From JALYYC01 sp039922495 (GTDB taxonomy: Bacteria > Chloroflexota > Dormibacteria > CF-121), in assembly GCA_039922495.1 (NCBI GenBank), contig JBDTEO010000005.1:4021-68020 (forward strand): DNA of 64,000 nt, in the 5' to 3' direction. A program made the position numbers and the translations under genes. The notes under the pieces are model-generated. The model saw nothing but the letters and a program-made list of their open reading frames with translations. It did not search any database and was not told the origin of the DNA. Numbering within the stretch: the stretch's first letter is position 1; every line of letters begins with the position of its first letter. This document shows positions 7,922-15,462 of the stretch, piece by piece.

Positions 7922-9259
7922 CTACGAGCGGGCCGCCTGCCTTGCCTGATACGCCTGGCGGTAGCGGATGAGCGCTTGCGTCGGGTTCCCCTGAGTCTCG
8001 AGGACCTGGGCATAGTCGAAGGCGACGCGGCTCGTATCGGTTGAACTATCGGCCGTCGCGGCCAGCTCGAGCGCTCGCTCGAAGTGGGCCCGGGCTTCTT
8101 GATCCTGCCCCATGGCGGCAGTCACCCGCCCGGCCACGCGCTCGGTCGCCAGCTTGGCGATTGGATCGGCGGACCGCGCGCCGGTTTGCAGCGCAAGGGT
8201 GACGCGAGTGTTCGCGAGGGTGAGCTCGCCACGATTGAGCGCCGCCTCAGCTGCGCCGGCGACCAGATGCGGCAACAAATCCCGGTCGCCGACATGCTGC
8301 AACTGTTCCGCGCCGGCCAGGAAGAGGACCTCGGCTTCCTCGTTGCGCCCCTGGCTGAGGAGGATTTCCGCCATGTTGTTGCGCAGTTGGGCGCTCATCC
8401 GAACATCGCGGAGGGTCTCGAAGAGCCGCAGGCTGCGCTGGGCGTATTCCAGGGCGTGGGTCAGATCGCCGGCCTTTTGAAAGGACACGGCCAAGCCTTC
8501 GTAGATGCCACCCAACGCCGGCATGTCGAGGACGTCCTCAGCCGCGTCGATCGCGGCCTTGTAGCCGCTGATCGCTTCCCGTGGCTGGCCAGCGACGTAG
8601 TGAAGATTGGCTCGGTGACCCAGAATCCTGGCCCTCAACAGCGGATCCGCGAGGTCGGCTTGTTCGTAGGCGAAGACCGCCCTGTCCCACCAGCGCCCCG
8701 CCTCATGCGGATGGCGCAACTGGTAATAGGCGGATCCCATCCGGTCGTACAGCTCGACCGTCAAGGCCCGCCAACCGGAGGTTTCGGCCGCCTTGATCGC
8801 GACTTTGAGCACATCGATCGCTTCCTGGATGGCGCGCAGTTTGAGCAGGGCCTCCGCCAGCACCAGCTGGGCCCGCGCCCGAACCTCGGGAACGATTTGC
8901 GGATGAGCCAGGAGCTCGACCATCAAGGCGCGAGCCCGCTCCCCGTCGCCCCGGCGGATCCGGCTGGCCGCCTCAGCCAGCTGCAGCTCCAACGCGGTCG
9001 CTGAGGTCTCCGGGTCTTGCAGGAAATACTCGATCGGCCGCTTCAGCCGCTCGGCGATGATCTGCAGGTTCCGGCTGGACGGATGAGCACGGCCCAACTC
9101 GATCTGGCTGAGGAAGGCCCGACTGAAGTCCTTCTGGGCAACGGCGGCGAGGCTCAGGCCCAACTCCATCCTGGCCTTGCGGATACGTCCGCCAAGTTGC
9201 TCGGGGGTCCGAAGACTTCGCCGGGGGATCCGACTTTGTAACACCAACTGGCCTTCCAT
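7922..9259 (-). CDS. HTH (XRE)-TPR transcriptional regulator, RNPP-like layout
   Basis: A 445-residue protein with an N-terminal XRE helix-turn-helix (about residues 24-80: LGGRIRKARMELGLSL.., then SRAFLSQIELGRAHPS and an IAERL helix), followed by about nine TPR-type helical hairpins to the C-terminus. The layout matches regulators whose TPR groove binds small exported peptides (RNPP group: Rgg, NprR, PlcR, PrgX). I chose the ATG at 9259; the frame stays open to 9328, where it would overlap the gene upstream. That upstream gene (9294-9590), 34 bases away on the same strand, encodes an exported repeat peptide, which suggests a receptor-signal pair (inference). Confidence 0.9.
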   Translation of the reverse strand: MEGQLVLQSRIPRRSLRTPEQLGGRIRKARMELGLSLAAVAQKDFSRAFLSQIELGRAHPSSRNLQIIAERLKRPIEYFLQDPETSATALELQLAEAASRIRRGDGERARALMVELLAHPQIVPEVRARAQLVLAEALLKLRAIQEAIDVLKVAIKAAETSGWRALTVELYDRMGSAYYQLRHPHEAGRWWDRAVFAYEQADLADPLLRARILGHRANLHYVAGQPREAISGYKAAIDAAEDVLDMPALGGIYEGLAVSFQKAGDLTHALEYAQRSLRLFETLRDVRMSAQLRNNMAEILLSQGRNEEAEVLFLAGAEQLQHVGDRDLLPHLVAGAAEAALNRGELTLANTRVTLALQTGARSADPIAKLATERVAGRVTAAMGQDQEARAHFERALELAATADSSTDTSRVAFDYAQVLETQGNPTQALIRYRQAYQARQAARS

Positions 9260-9293
9260 CTTTTTCGAACTACGCGCTATGCTCGAGTGCGGA

Positions 9294-9590
9294 TCAGCCC
9301 ACGTCCTGCTGGGCGTTGTTGCCCCCAATTGCCCCGTTGGGCCAGATCACAACGCTCACCATCGCCGCGTTCGGCCAAATCACTTCGCTCGTCAACGGCC
9401 CGTCGCCCATCCGTGCCGCGTTGGGCCAGATGACCTCGCTCAGGAGAGCGGCGTTCGGCCAGATAACGTCCGCCGCGGCGCGGTTGACCTGCTGGAAGGG
9501 GATCGCGGAAAAGGTCAGCGCAACTGTCGCGGCCAGTGAGGCCAGGCCGGTGACCAGCCGCCAGCGAATGTTCGAGATGCTCCTCGCCAA
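9294..9590 (-). CDS. Exported peptide precursor with four VIWPNAA repeats
   Basis: A 98-residue protein from a TTG at 9590: a basic N-terminus (ARSISNIRWR), a hydrophobic export segment (about 11-32), then four near-identical heptapeptides VIWPNAA at residues 42-48, 53-59, 70-76 and 81-87 (the last VIWPNGA), each usually preceded by Asp/Glu, and a Gly/Asn/Gln tail. TTG 9590 is favoured because AGGAGG lies 4 bases upstream; ATGs at 9620/9623 are alternatives, but their only SD-like sequence is inside a terminator hairpin. I recognise no known family. Its place just upstream of the HTH-TPR regulator suggests a multi-copy signalling peptide precursor. Confidence 0.75.
   Translation of the reverse strand: MARSISNIRWRLVTGLASLAATVALTFSAIPFQQVNRAAADVIWPNAALLSEVIWPNAARMGDGPLTSEVIWPNAAMVSVVIWPNGAIGGNNAQQDVG
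9330..9467 (-). repeat. Four copies of a 21-nt VIWPNAA-coding repeat
   Basis: The plus strand shows the recurring core (T)TGGGCCAGAT / TTCGGCCA(G/A)AT at uneven spacing. The peptide is conserved while codons differ (GCCGCG versus GCCGCC, GGGCCA versus CGGCCA). This suggests selection on the peptide rather than recent DNA duplication. Confidence 0.85.
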
Positions 9591-9630
9591 ATCCCCTCCT
9601 CGCCCAATGGGCCCTCGCATCATACAGCGA

Positions 9631-9657
9631 AGAGGGCCTCCTGCAAAGAGGCCCTCT
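9631..9657 (-). terminator. Intrinsic terminator of the glycosyl hydrolase gene
   Basis: A perfect 10-bp stem AGAGGGCCTC / GAGGCCCTCT with a 7-base loop lies 17 bases beyond the stop of the minus-strand gene at 9675-11132. On the minus strand it is followed by TTCGCTGT, a weak T-tract. It separates that gene from the repeat-peptide gene. Confidence 0.8.
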
Positions 9658-9674
9658 GATGTGCTGCCCGACTG

Positions 9675-11132
9675 TTAGTGACAGCTGAACGCGACAGCTG
9701 CCGGCTGGAGGCTACCGGAGAGGATGACCAGCTGCTCGCTCCCGGCTGAGTTCGGTGACCAGGTGTCCACGGCCAGCGCGTGGGTGGCGGTGTCCCCGGC
9801 CAACAGCGTGATCCCCGGTTCGGGAATGATCACCGTGCCGCGGTTATCGCGGCGGACCCATTGGTACTGGACGGTCCCCGCGGACCCGTTGCCCGCCATG
9901 GTCCCGGTCGCCGTGACCTTGCCCTTGCGGCAGGGTCCCAGCTTGGCGGCCTGGTAGGTTACCGCCTCGGTGGCTGTTACCGGCGCGACCGTCGGGACCG
10001 CCGGCGGTGCCGTTGACGGCGTCGGGGTTGGCGTGGGCGCGGGCGTAGGCGTTGGTGTCGGTACTGGGGTTGGGGTTGGCGCCGCGGTCGGGGTCGGCGT
10101 CGCCACCACGCCGGTCCAGCTCGGGTACTGCCCGATGTAGCTCTCCAGCATGGCGTAGCTCGGCAGCGGGCCTGCCGGGGGATAGATGTTCATACCGTCG
10201 GTGCCGGTGTCGCTGATCATGTAAATGAACACGCGCTGCATCACGCCCGACCTGCGCGAGCTGTCGAGGACGTATTGCAGATACTGGGACTGCTGCGCCA
10301 GGCTGACGATCGGTCCTGGCTGATTCACCGAGTTGATGGCCCAGCCGACCTCGGTGCACCAGACCGGCTTGCCGCCGTCACCGTAGGCCGCCTGGACGTT
10401 GCGGATCGTCTGCCACTCCAGGTCGTAAGACGGCGTGTCCCCGCTGGTCACCGACGGGTCCCCGCCGGTGTAGTAATGGAAGTTCGCGAAGTCCATGTAG
10501 GCGCCGTACCCGTTTTGATAGAGCCAGGTCATGTAGCTCTGGATGTGGGGCGTGTTCACCCACCAGATCCCGAACATGCCGACCAGGGCGTTTGGTGACT
10601 GCGCTTTGACCGCTTGATAGCCGGCCTTGAGCGCGGGTCCGTAATAATCGGCGGCCCGGCAGGGAAGGGTGTTGGCCCAGGTTCCACCCCAGTAGCCGTC
10701 CCATTCCTCGTTGCCGATCTCGAAGCTGTCGATGTAGCCGTGCCCGTTCTGGCCGTTGTAGCGCTTGGCTAGCAGCGAAGCGAAGGTGCTCATCTCCGCC
10801 GGGCCAGGAAACAGGTTGACGCCGTTGCAGGCCTGCGTCTTTCGGAAGCTCGGCGCGTCCTGGATCGGAACCGTGGCATGGACGCTGGCCGCGTTGGCCG
10901 CGGCGACGTCGCTATCCAGGCCGCTGAAGTCGTAGACGCCGGGCGCCGTTTCGATCGAGGACCAGTCCCGCTGCAAGCGCACCCATTTCACCCCGGAGGC
11001 GCTGATCCGGCTTTGATAACCCCAGACGGAGAATCCGTATGGGTTCGAGTCGTTCGAGGCTGAGCCGGGCAACGCAAGCAAGCCCAGCAGCAGCCCAACG
11101 CCGATGACGCTGACGATCCGACGTCGTGTCAT
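9675..11132 (-). CDS. Secreted GH-A clan glycosyl hydrolase with Pro/Thr linker
   Basis: A 485-residue protein with a signal peptide (about 1-26) and a TIM-barrel hydrolase domain (about 28-345) whose acid/base is probably E142 in FEIGNEEWDGYWGG and nucleophile E261 in WCTEVGW. A long (A)PTPTPTP linker (about 346-385) leads to a C-terminal beta-rich domain. The N-terminus NPYGFSVWGYQ and the WW-V-NTPHIQSYM segment are nearly identical to those of the enzyme at 45814, so the two are paralogues. The fold is that of GH39/GH5-like retaining enzymes; the substrate, perhaps the polysaccharide made by the adjacent locus, is inference. Confidence 0.88.
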   Translation of the reverse strand: MTRRRIVSVIGVGLLLGLLALPGSASNDSNPYGFSVWGYQSRISASGVKWVRLQRDWSSIETAPGVYDFSGLDSDVAAANAASVHATVPIQDAPSFRKTQACNGVNLFPGPAEMSTFASLLAKRYNGQNGHGYIDSFEIGNEEWDGYWGGTWANTLPCRAADYYGPALKAGYQAVKAQSPNALVGMFGIWWVNTPHIQSYMTWLYQNGYGAYMDFANFHYYTGGDPSVTSGDTPSYDLEWQTIRNVQAAYGDGGKPVWCTEVGWAINSVNQPGPIVSLAQQSQYLQYVLDSSRRSGVMQRVFIYMISDTGTDGMNIYPPAGPLPSYAMLESYIGQYPSWTGVVATPTPTAAPTPTPVPTPTPTPAPTPTPTPSTAPPAVPTVAPVTATEAVTYQAAKLGPCRKGKVTATGTMAGNGSAGTVQYQWVRRDNRGTVIIPEPGITLLAGDTATHALAVDTWSPNSAGSEQLVILSGSLQPAAVAFSCH

Positions 11133-11148
11133 TCGATCCCTCCTAAAA

Positions 11149-11165
11149 GCCTCCCCGCTGGAGGC
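11149..11165 (-). promoter_or_regulatory. Leader hairpin with T-run just before the hydrolase RBS
   Basis: On the minus strand, GCCTCC-AGCGG-GGAGGC is followed by TTTT and then immediately by the RBS AGGAGGG of the 9675-11132 gene. A hairpin plus T-run in this position could act as an attenuator or a conditional terminator. It is short (6 bp), so this is tentative. Confidence 0.4.
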
Positions 11166-11289
11166 CCCGGGTCCAACGATGCCGGGGGATTGCTACGGTG
11201 GCTGCCGCGAAAGCGACACAAGCGGTGGTCGTTCCGTAACGGAATTCGTAAGGCTGGATGCCCGCCAACGGCCGACCGGCGCCCCCCTT

Positions 11290-11530
11290 GTCAACCGCGG
11301 AAAAATTTGGCAACTGCTCCTTTACACGCGCGTTCGGCTCGATCGTGAGCGACGACACAACCAGGAGCCCCGTGATCGCCGAGCGGCCGCGAAGTCGACG
11401 GTTCGGCTCGGCCAGCGGCGCCGCAGATTCACGCTGCGATCACTTAATCCGGGGAACACCGCCTGTTAACCGGTTGACCGGCTGTCACTGTCAACCAGAC
11501 GCGGTGTTCAAACGTTGCTCGATGGTTGAC
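11290..11530. promoter_or_regulatory. Four GGTTGAC/GTCAACC motifs (possible operators)
   Basis: Copies lie at 11290-11296 (GTCAACC), 11472-11478 (GGTTGAC), 11490-11496 (GTCAACC) and 11524-11530 (GGTTGAC). The middle two form an inverted repeat with an 11-base spacer. Clustering in one intergenic region upstream of a DNA-binding regulator suggests operator sites, possibly for autoregulation. Confidence 0.35.
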
Positions 11531-11590
11531 ACTTTCCGCCCTTCGCTTGACCCTGCGTCGCAATTCGCCCCGTTTCTGATTAGAAATTCT

Positions 11591-11618
11591 TTGACAAGAA
11601 AATCACTGATGGTACTGT
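11591..11618 (+). promoter_or_regulatory. Putative sigma-A promoter of the OmpR-type regulator
   Basis: TTGACA (11591-11596) and TACTGT (11613-11618) are separated by 16 bases, in an AT-richer patch 115 bases upstream of the regulator start. The -35 is perfect; the -10 matches TAnnnT. Confidence 0.5.
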
Positions 11619-11732
11619 TGCCCCGGCGACGGCGAGAGCTCATCGACTGATCCGGGCGAGGAACAGGGAAGGCTGAGGGAGCAGCGGTCGAGTTGTGTCC
11701 ACTCACGCCTATCTGAAGGGGAAGGGGAAGCG

Positions 11733-12446
11733 TTGGCGACCGTTTTGACACTCGATCGAGACGTGCTGCAGCAAGAAGTTCTGGCCTCGCTGCTCAAGCA
11801 TGAAGGCCACCGCGTGCACCTGACGGGCGACCCGGAGGAGGCGCTCGCGATCCTCCAGTCGGCGCTCATCGACCTGGTGGTGATCGAGCCGGCCACCCTG
11901 CGGACCGACGGTCTCCGGCTCTGCCAGCAAATCCGGCAACTCAATCCTTATCGCCCGCTGCTGATCCTCTCGGAACGGGGCGATGAGGAGCAGATTTTCA
12001 AGGCGATGATGCTGGCCGCCGACGACTATATGGTCAAGCCGATCTCGCCGCGGCTCTTCGTGGCGCACGTCCACGCACTGCTCCGGCGCGCGGGACAATT
12101 GCGAGGCCAGCGGTGGCAGGATCAGAACATCGCGATCGGTGAGATCGCCCTCAACCTGCAACAGATGCATGCCGTCGTCAACGGCGACCTGGTGCCGCTG
12201 ACGCCTCGCGAACTCTCCTTGTTACACGCCCTGATGGAGAACGCAAACCGGGTCCTGAGCCGCGATCAGTTGATGCGGATCGCCTGGGGCGATCGGTTCA
12301 TCGGCACCCCCAAGTCGGTCGACGTCTACGTCCAGCGGTTGCGGCGCAAGATCCAGCCCCACCTCGCGGCCGGCTTCTACATCCAGGCGTTGCGAGGCTT
12401 CGGTTACAAGTTCGAGATCCCGCGACCCCAGCCGATCGCGTCCTGA
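11733..12446 (+). CDS. OmpR/PhoB-type response regulator with Glu at the phosphoacceptor site
   Basis: A 237-residue regulator with an N-terminal receiver (about 1-118) and a winged-helix DNA-binding domain (about 135-232; LTPRELSLLHALMENANRVLSR and SVDVYVQRLRRKI). The position of the phosphorylated Asp is Glu (E52 in DLVVIEP), while the downstream D-G, S80 and K102 (DDYMVKP) are kept. Asp-to-Glu can mimic the phosphorylated state, so it may be constitutively active or regulated otherwise. No histidine kinase is adjacent. TTG 11733 is chosen because of the GAAGGGGAAGGGGAAG purine-rich RBS. It lies just before the polysaccharide locus and may control it (inference). Confidence 0.9.
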   Translation: MATVLTLDRDVLQQEVLASLLKHEGHRVHLTGDPEEALAILQSALIDLVVIEPATLRTDGLRLCQQIRQLNPYRPLLILSERGDEEQIFKAMMLAADDYMVKPISPRLFVAHVHALLRRAGQLRGQRWQDQNIAIGEIALNLQQMHAVVNGDLVPLTPRELSLLHALMENANRVLSRDQLMRIAWGDRFIGTPKSVDVYVQRLRRKIQPHLAAGFYIQALRGFGYKFEIPRPQPIAS

Positions 12447-12656
12447 GTTAGCAGACACAGGATTGTTACCGGCGCCCCGGCTGGGGTGGGTCGCCGACCA
12501 GGGGTTGGGGCGGCATCCCGGGTCAAATCGTCGATCGACTGGCAGGCCGCCGGTCCAGCAGGTGACGCGGATCGCCCTCCTGACCATCACAAACTGTTAC
12601 GCAGCAGGCGGCCCACGATTACCGGTCTGTTCCCGGGCGTCCCTAGCCTCAAACCG

Positions 12657-13151
12657 ATGTGGAACGTCGTGCACACCCATGCCAACCACGAGGCGCAGGT
12701 GGCGACCTTTCTCCGCCTGCAAGGGGCTGAGGTGTTTGCGCCGCAGTTTGCGCAACCAAAAGGGGTCCGCCCCGGGAGCGTCCGCGATCAGCGGCACCGC
12801 TGGGTCTTTCCCGGGTACCTCTTTATCAAGCTGCCGCTGTCCTTTGATCGGTGGGATCTCGTTCACTGGGCGCCTGGAGTCCGCCGGGTCCTGACCCAAA
12901 ACGGGTCTCCGTCGTCGCTCAGCGATGCCCTCGTCGACCGGCTTCGCACCCGCCTGGCCCAGCCCATGGCCCGGCGCCCGACCTTCGCCCAGGGGCAGCC
13001 GGTCGTGATCGAGCGCGGCCCGCTGGCCATGGTCGACGCCATCTTCGACCGGGAGCTGAACACGTCCGAGCGTGTCCAGGTCCTCGTCCATCTACTCGGC
13101 CGGCCGATGTCGGTCGCGGTTGACGCGGCGATCTTACGGGCCGCGAGCTGA
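12657..13151 (+). CDS. NusG/RfaH-like transcription antiterminator
   Basis: A 164-residue NusG paralogue. The N-terminal NGN domain is clear (MWNVVHTHANHEAQVATFLR, EVFAP, WVFPGYLFIKL, VRRVLT.NG), and the C-terminal part (about 108-160; FAQGQPVVIERGPLAMVDAIFD) is KOW-like. Short specialised NusG proteins (RfaH, LoaP, UpxY types) ride RNA polymerase and suppress termination within long polysaccharide operons. Its position directly before a roughly 34-kb co-oriented exopolysaccharide locus fits this role. The ATG at 12657 starts the conserved domain; the upstream 210-base stretch is taken as leader, although a frame there is open back to 12486. Confidence 0.88.
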   Translation: MWNVVHTHANHEAQVATFLRLQGAEVFAPQFAQPKGVRPGSVRDQRHRWVFPGYLFIKLPLSFDRWDLVHWAPGVRRVLTQNGSPSSLSDALVDRLRTRLAQPMARRPTFAQGQPVVIERGPLAMVDAIFDRELNTSERVQVLVHLLGRPMSVAVDAAILRAAS

Positions 13152-13176
13152 GTCCGCAGCCCGTCCGACGGTCGTC

Positions 13177-13201
13177 TTTCGAATACGACAGGTGTTCGAA
13201 A
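13177..13201 (+). promoter_or_regulatory. Inverted repeat TTTCGAA-11-TTCGAAA in the leader of the polysaccharide operon
   Basis: A perfect 7-bp inverted repeat with an 11-base spacer lies between the antiterminator gene and gmhA. It could be an operator or an RNA hairpin in the operon leader, for instance a recruitment or pause element for the NusG-like protein. There is no direct evidence for either. Confidence 0.35.
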
Positions 13202-13269
13202 CGGCGGAGCCTACCAACAACGTCTGGAGTCGGCCATCCCGGTTATTTCATTGACGGAGGAGACCTTCG

Positions 13270-13872
13270 ATGCAATTGATGGAACGCCCGGCCGCGACCT
13301 CGTCGACGACGGCGATGGTGCTCGAAGACCACATCAGCCAGGTCCATGCGGCGCTCAGCAAAATTCCGATCGAGGCGATCGAGCGTGTCGTGCAGATCAT
13401 CCTCGACGCCCATGCCAGCCAGGGCCACGTCTATGTGGTCGGCAATGGCGGCAGCGCCACCAACGCCACCCACTTCGCCTGCGACCTGTCCAAGGCCACC
13501 ATCATTGAGGGTCGGACGCGGCTACGGGTCACCTCCCTCGCCGACAATATCGCGTTGCTCACGGCCTGGGCGAATGACACCTCCTATGAAATGGTGTTCT
13601 CCGAGCAACTGGCCAACCTGCTCAACCCGGGAGACGTCGTCATCGCCATCAGCGCCAGCGGGAACTCCCCGAACGTCGTCTCGGCGATCCGGACGGCTCG
13701 CCTCTTTAGCGCCAGCGCGGTGGCCCTGGTCGGGTTCAGCGGTGGCCGCCTACTCGAGATGGTCGACGCGGCGGTTCACGTCCCGAGCAACGACTACGGC
13801 GTGGTCGAAGATTGCCACTCCGTTCTCGAGCATGCCATTACCGCCTCGACCCGGACCGCCCTGCGTGGCTGA
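13270..13872 (+). CDS. gmhA: Phosphoheptose isomerase (sedoheptulose-7-phosphate isomerase)
   Basis: A 200-residue SIS-domain protein of the GmhA type. It has GNGGSATNATHFACDL (sugar-phosphate binding loop), AISASGNSPNVV (second SIS loop), and conserved Glu/His at the C-terminus (EDCHSVLEHAI). It converts sedoheptulose 7-phosphate to D-glycero-D-manno-heptose 7-phosphate in the cytoplasm. A GGAGGAG site precedes the ATG. It is the first enzyme gene of the polysaccharide locus and overlaps gmhB by 8 bases. Confidence 0.93.
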   Translation: MQLMERPAATSSTTAMVLEDHISQVHAALSKIPIEAIERVVQIILDAHASQGHVYVVGNGGSATNATHFACDLSKATIIEGRTRLRVTSLADNIALLTAWANDTSYEMVFSEQLANLLNPGDVVIAISASGNSPNVVSAIRTARLFSASAVALVGFSGGRLLEMVDAAVHVPSNDYGVVEDCHSVLEHAITASTRTALRG

Positions 13873-14422
13873 GTCGAGCGTGCCGGCGGTCTTGCTGGAT
13901 CGTGACGGGGTCATCAATCGCCGGCGCGTGGATCACGTCAAGAGCTGGTCGGAGTTCGAGTTTCTCCCCGGCGTCCTTCCGGCCCTCGCCGTGCTCCACG
14001 CGATGCAAACCCGGGTGGCCGTGATCACCAACCAGGGCGCCGTCGGCCGGGGCCTGCTCAGCGCCCCCGACCTCGACCGCATCCATACCCGCATGGCCAG
14101 GGCGATCCGGGCGGCCGGTGGCCGGCTCGATGGCATTTACGCCTGCCCGCACGCGCCCACGCAGGGGTGCGCCTGCCGCAAGCCGGCGCCGGCGCTCTTC
14201 TATCAGGCCAGTGCCGACCTCGGGATCCGGCTCAGCGGCTCGATCTTCGTCGGCGACAGTCCGTCCGACGTCCAGGCGGCCCGAGCTGCCGGCTGCCGCC
14301 CAGTCTTGATCGACGAACACGGTGGCGACGTGGACCAGGACGTGATTGCCGTCAAGAGCCTCGGTGAGGCGGTGACGGTCTGGCGCGATCTCGTGGTCCC
14401 GGTGGGGTCCACGCGGTGCTGA
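13865..14422 (+). CDS. gmhB: D-glycero-D-manno-heptose 1,7-bisphosphate phosphatase
   Basis: A 185-residue HAD-superfamily protein: the nucleophile motif LLDRDGVIN, motif II VITNQGAVGRG, the zinc-loop cysteines in CPHAPTQGCACRKP and motif IV FVGDSPSDVQAA are all intact. GmhB removes the C7 phosphate of heptose 1,7-bisphosphate. GTG 13865 is chosen because it is the only start in frame close to the conserved N-terminus and overlaps the gmhA stop by 8 bases, consistent with translational coupling. A longer frame from 13346 overlaps gmhA completely and is rejected. Confidence 0.92.
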   Translation: MAESSVPAVLLDRDGVINRRRVDHVKSWSEFEFLPGVLPALAVLHAMQTRVAVITNQGAVGRGLLSAPDLDRIHTRMARAIRAAGGRLDGIYACPHAPTQGCACRKPAPALFYQASADLGIRLSGSIFVGDSPSDVQAARAAGCRPVLIDEHGGDVDQDVIAVKSLGEAVTVWRDLVVPVGSTRC

Positions 14423-15462
14423 TCGCGCGCGCCCCGCTTCGTCTCAGCCTGGCCGGCGGTGGCACGGACCTCGAAGCCTATTACGCGAAATACGGCGGCG
14501 CCGTGGTCAGCACGAGCATCGATAAGTACTTCTACGTCATCCTGACCTTCAACGACAGCAACCACATCCAGGTGTCCTCCTCGGATTACCGGACCTTCTA
14601 CCGGCATCCACTCGAGGGACCGCCACTCTGGGACGGCGACCTCAGTTTGCCGAAAGCGGTCATCGACCATTTCGGTGTCTGGCGAGGCCTTTCCGTCTTT
14701 CTCGCCTCGCAGGTACCGCCCGGCACGGGACTCGGCTCATCGAGCACCGTCGCCGTCGCCCTCATCAAGGCGATGTCCGTGCTCTGCAACATGAGGATGA
14801 GCCGGCGCGAGGTCGCCACGCTGGCCTGCACGGTGGAGATCGAAAAGCTCAAGATGCCGATCGGGAGCCAGGATCAGTATGCCGCCAGCTTTGGCGGCCT
14901 GAATTTCATCCAGTTCAATCCCGATGGGGTCGTGGTCGAGCCGATCGCCATGCCCGATCAACTCCAGGCCGAGCTCGAAGGCCGGCTGATGCTGTTCTTT
15001 ACCGGCAGGTCCCGCGACTCGGCGCAAATTTTGGGCGAGCAGAAGCGAAGCAGCGAGCGCAACCGCGCGGGCGTCATCGAGGCGCTTCACGTGATCAAAG
15101 GGCTGGCCATCGCGTTGCGCAACGACTTACTGCGTGGCGAGATCGACACGCTCGGCCAGTACCTGCACGAGTCCTGGATCGCCAAGCGGCAACTGGCGTC
15201 CGGAATCACGGATCCCTGGATCGACCAGTGGTACCAGGTGGCCCGGGAGGCCGGCGCGGAGGGCGGCAAGATCGCGGGCGCCGGCGGCGGCGGCTTCTTG
15301 CTTCTCTATTGCCGGCGGGAGAACCAGGCGCGGGTTACCGAGGCGATGCAGGCCCAGGGCTTGAATCGGATGGACTTCCGGTTCGAGTCGGGCGGCGCGA
15401 TGGTGATCGTCAACACCCTGCTCCGCCGCGCAAAAAGCGTTCTGGTGGCTCCCGTTGCGTAG
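14416..15462 (+). CDS. hddA: D-glycero-D-manno-heptose 7-phosphate kinase (GHMP family)
   Basis: A 348-residue GHMP kinase. It shows the N-terminal RAPLRLSLAGGGTD substrate/fold motif, the ATP-binding PPGTGLGSSSTVAVALI loop and the C-terminal KIAGAGGGGFLLLYC glycine motif. Together with gmhA and gmhB it gives the alpha-anomer route (heptose 7-P to 1,7-bisphosphate to 1-phosphate) that normally leads to GDP-D-glycero-alpha-D-manno-heptose. The matching guanylyltransferase (HddC) is not seen nearby. GTG 14416 overlaps the gmhB stop by 7 bases. Confidence 0.9.
   Translation: MLIARAPLRLSLAGGGTDLEAYYAKYGGAVVSTSIDKYFYVILTFNDSNHIQVSSSDYRTFYRHPLEGPPLWDGDLSLPKAVIDHFGVWRGLSVFLASQVPPGTGLGSSSTVAVALIKAMSVLCNMRMSRREVATLACTVEIEKLKMPIGSQDQYAASFGGLNFIQFNPDGVVVEPIAMPDQLQAELEGRLMLFFTGRSRDSAQILGEQKRSSERNRAGVIEALHVIKGLAIALRNDLLRGEIDTLGQYLHESWIAKRQLASGITDPWIDQWYQVAREAGAEGGKIAGAGGGGFLLLYCRRENQARVTEAMQAQGLNRMDFRFESGGAMVIVNTLLRRAKSVLVAPVA

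Larger units (their letters stand above)
11133..11732. other. 600-bp intergenic region between hydrolase and OmpR-type regulator
   Basis: No credible gene is seen; short open frames in both directions lack start signals and coding character. The left end is the hydrolase leader with a hairpin next to its RBS. The centre has four copies of GGTTGAC/GTCAACC (11290, 11472, 11490, 11524). The right end carries a promoter-like pair at 11591-11618. It therefore looks like a regulatory region for both divergent genes. Confidence 0.6.

Noticed and set aside
7890..7940. tRNA-like D-arm on the minus strand (GTAGCTCAGGGGAGCGGAGC)
   Set aside because: The following bases do not form an anticodon stem or T-arm of correct spacing, and part of it is inside the HTH-TPR gene. 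Judged chance similarity.
11258..11650. 130-codon plus-strand frame upstream of the OmpR-type regulator
   Set aside because: No RBS, no homology; overlaps the promoter-like pair and the motif cluster.
13346..14422. Long N-terminal extension of gmhB
   Set aside because: The extension lies entirely inside gmhA in another frame; the phosphatase motif begins just after GTG 13865.
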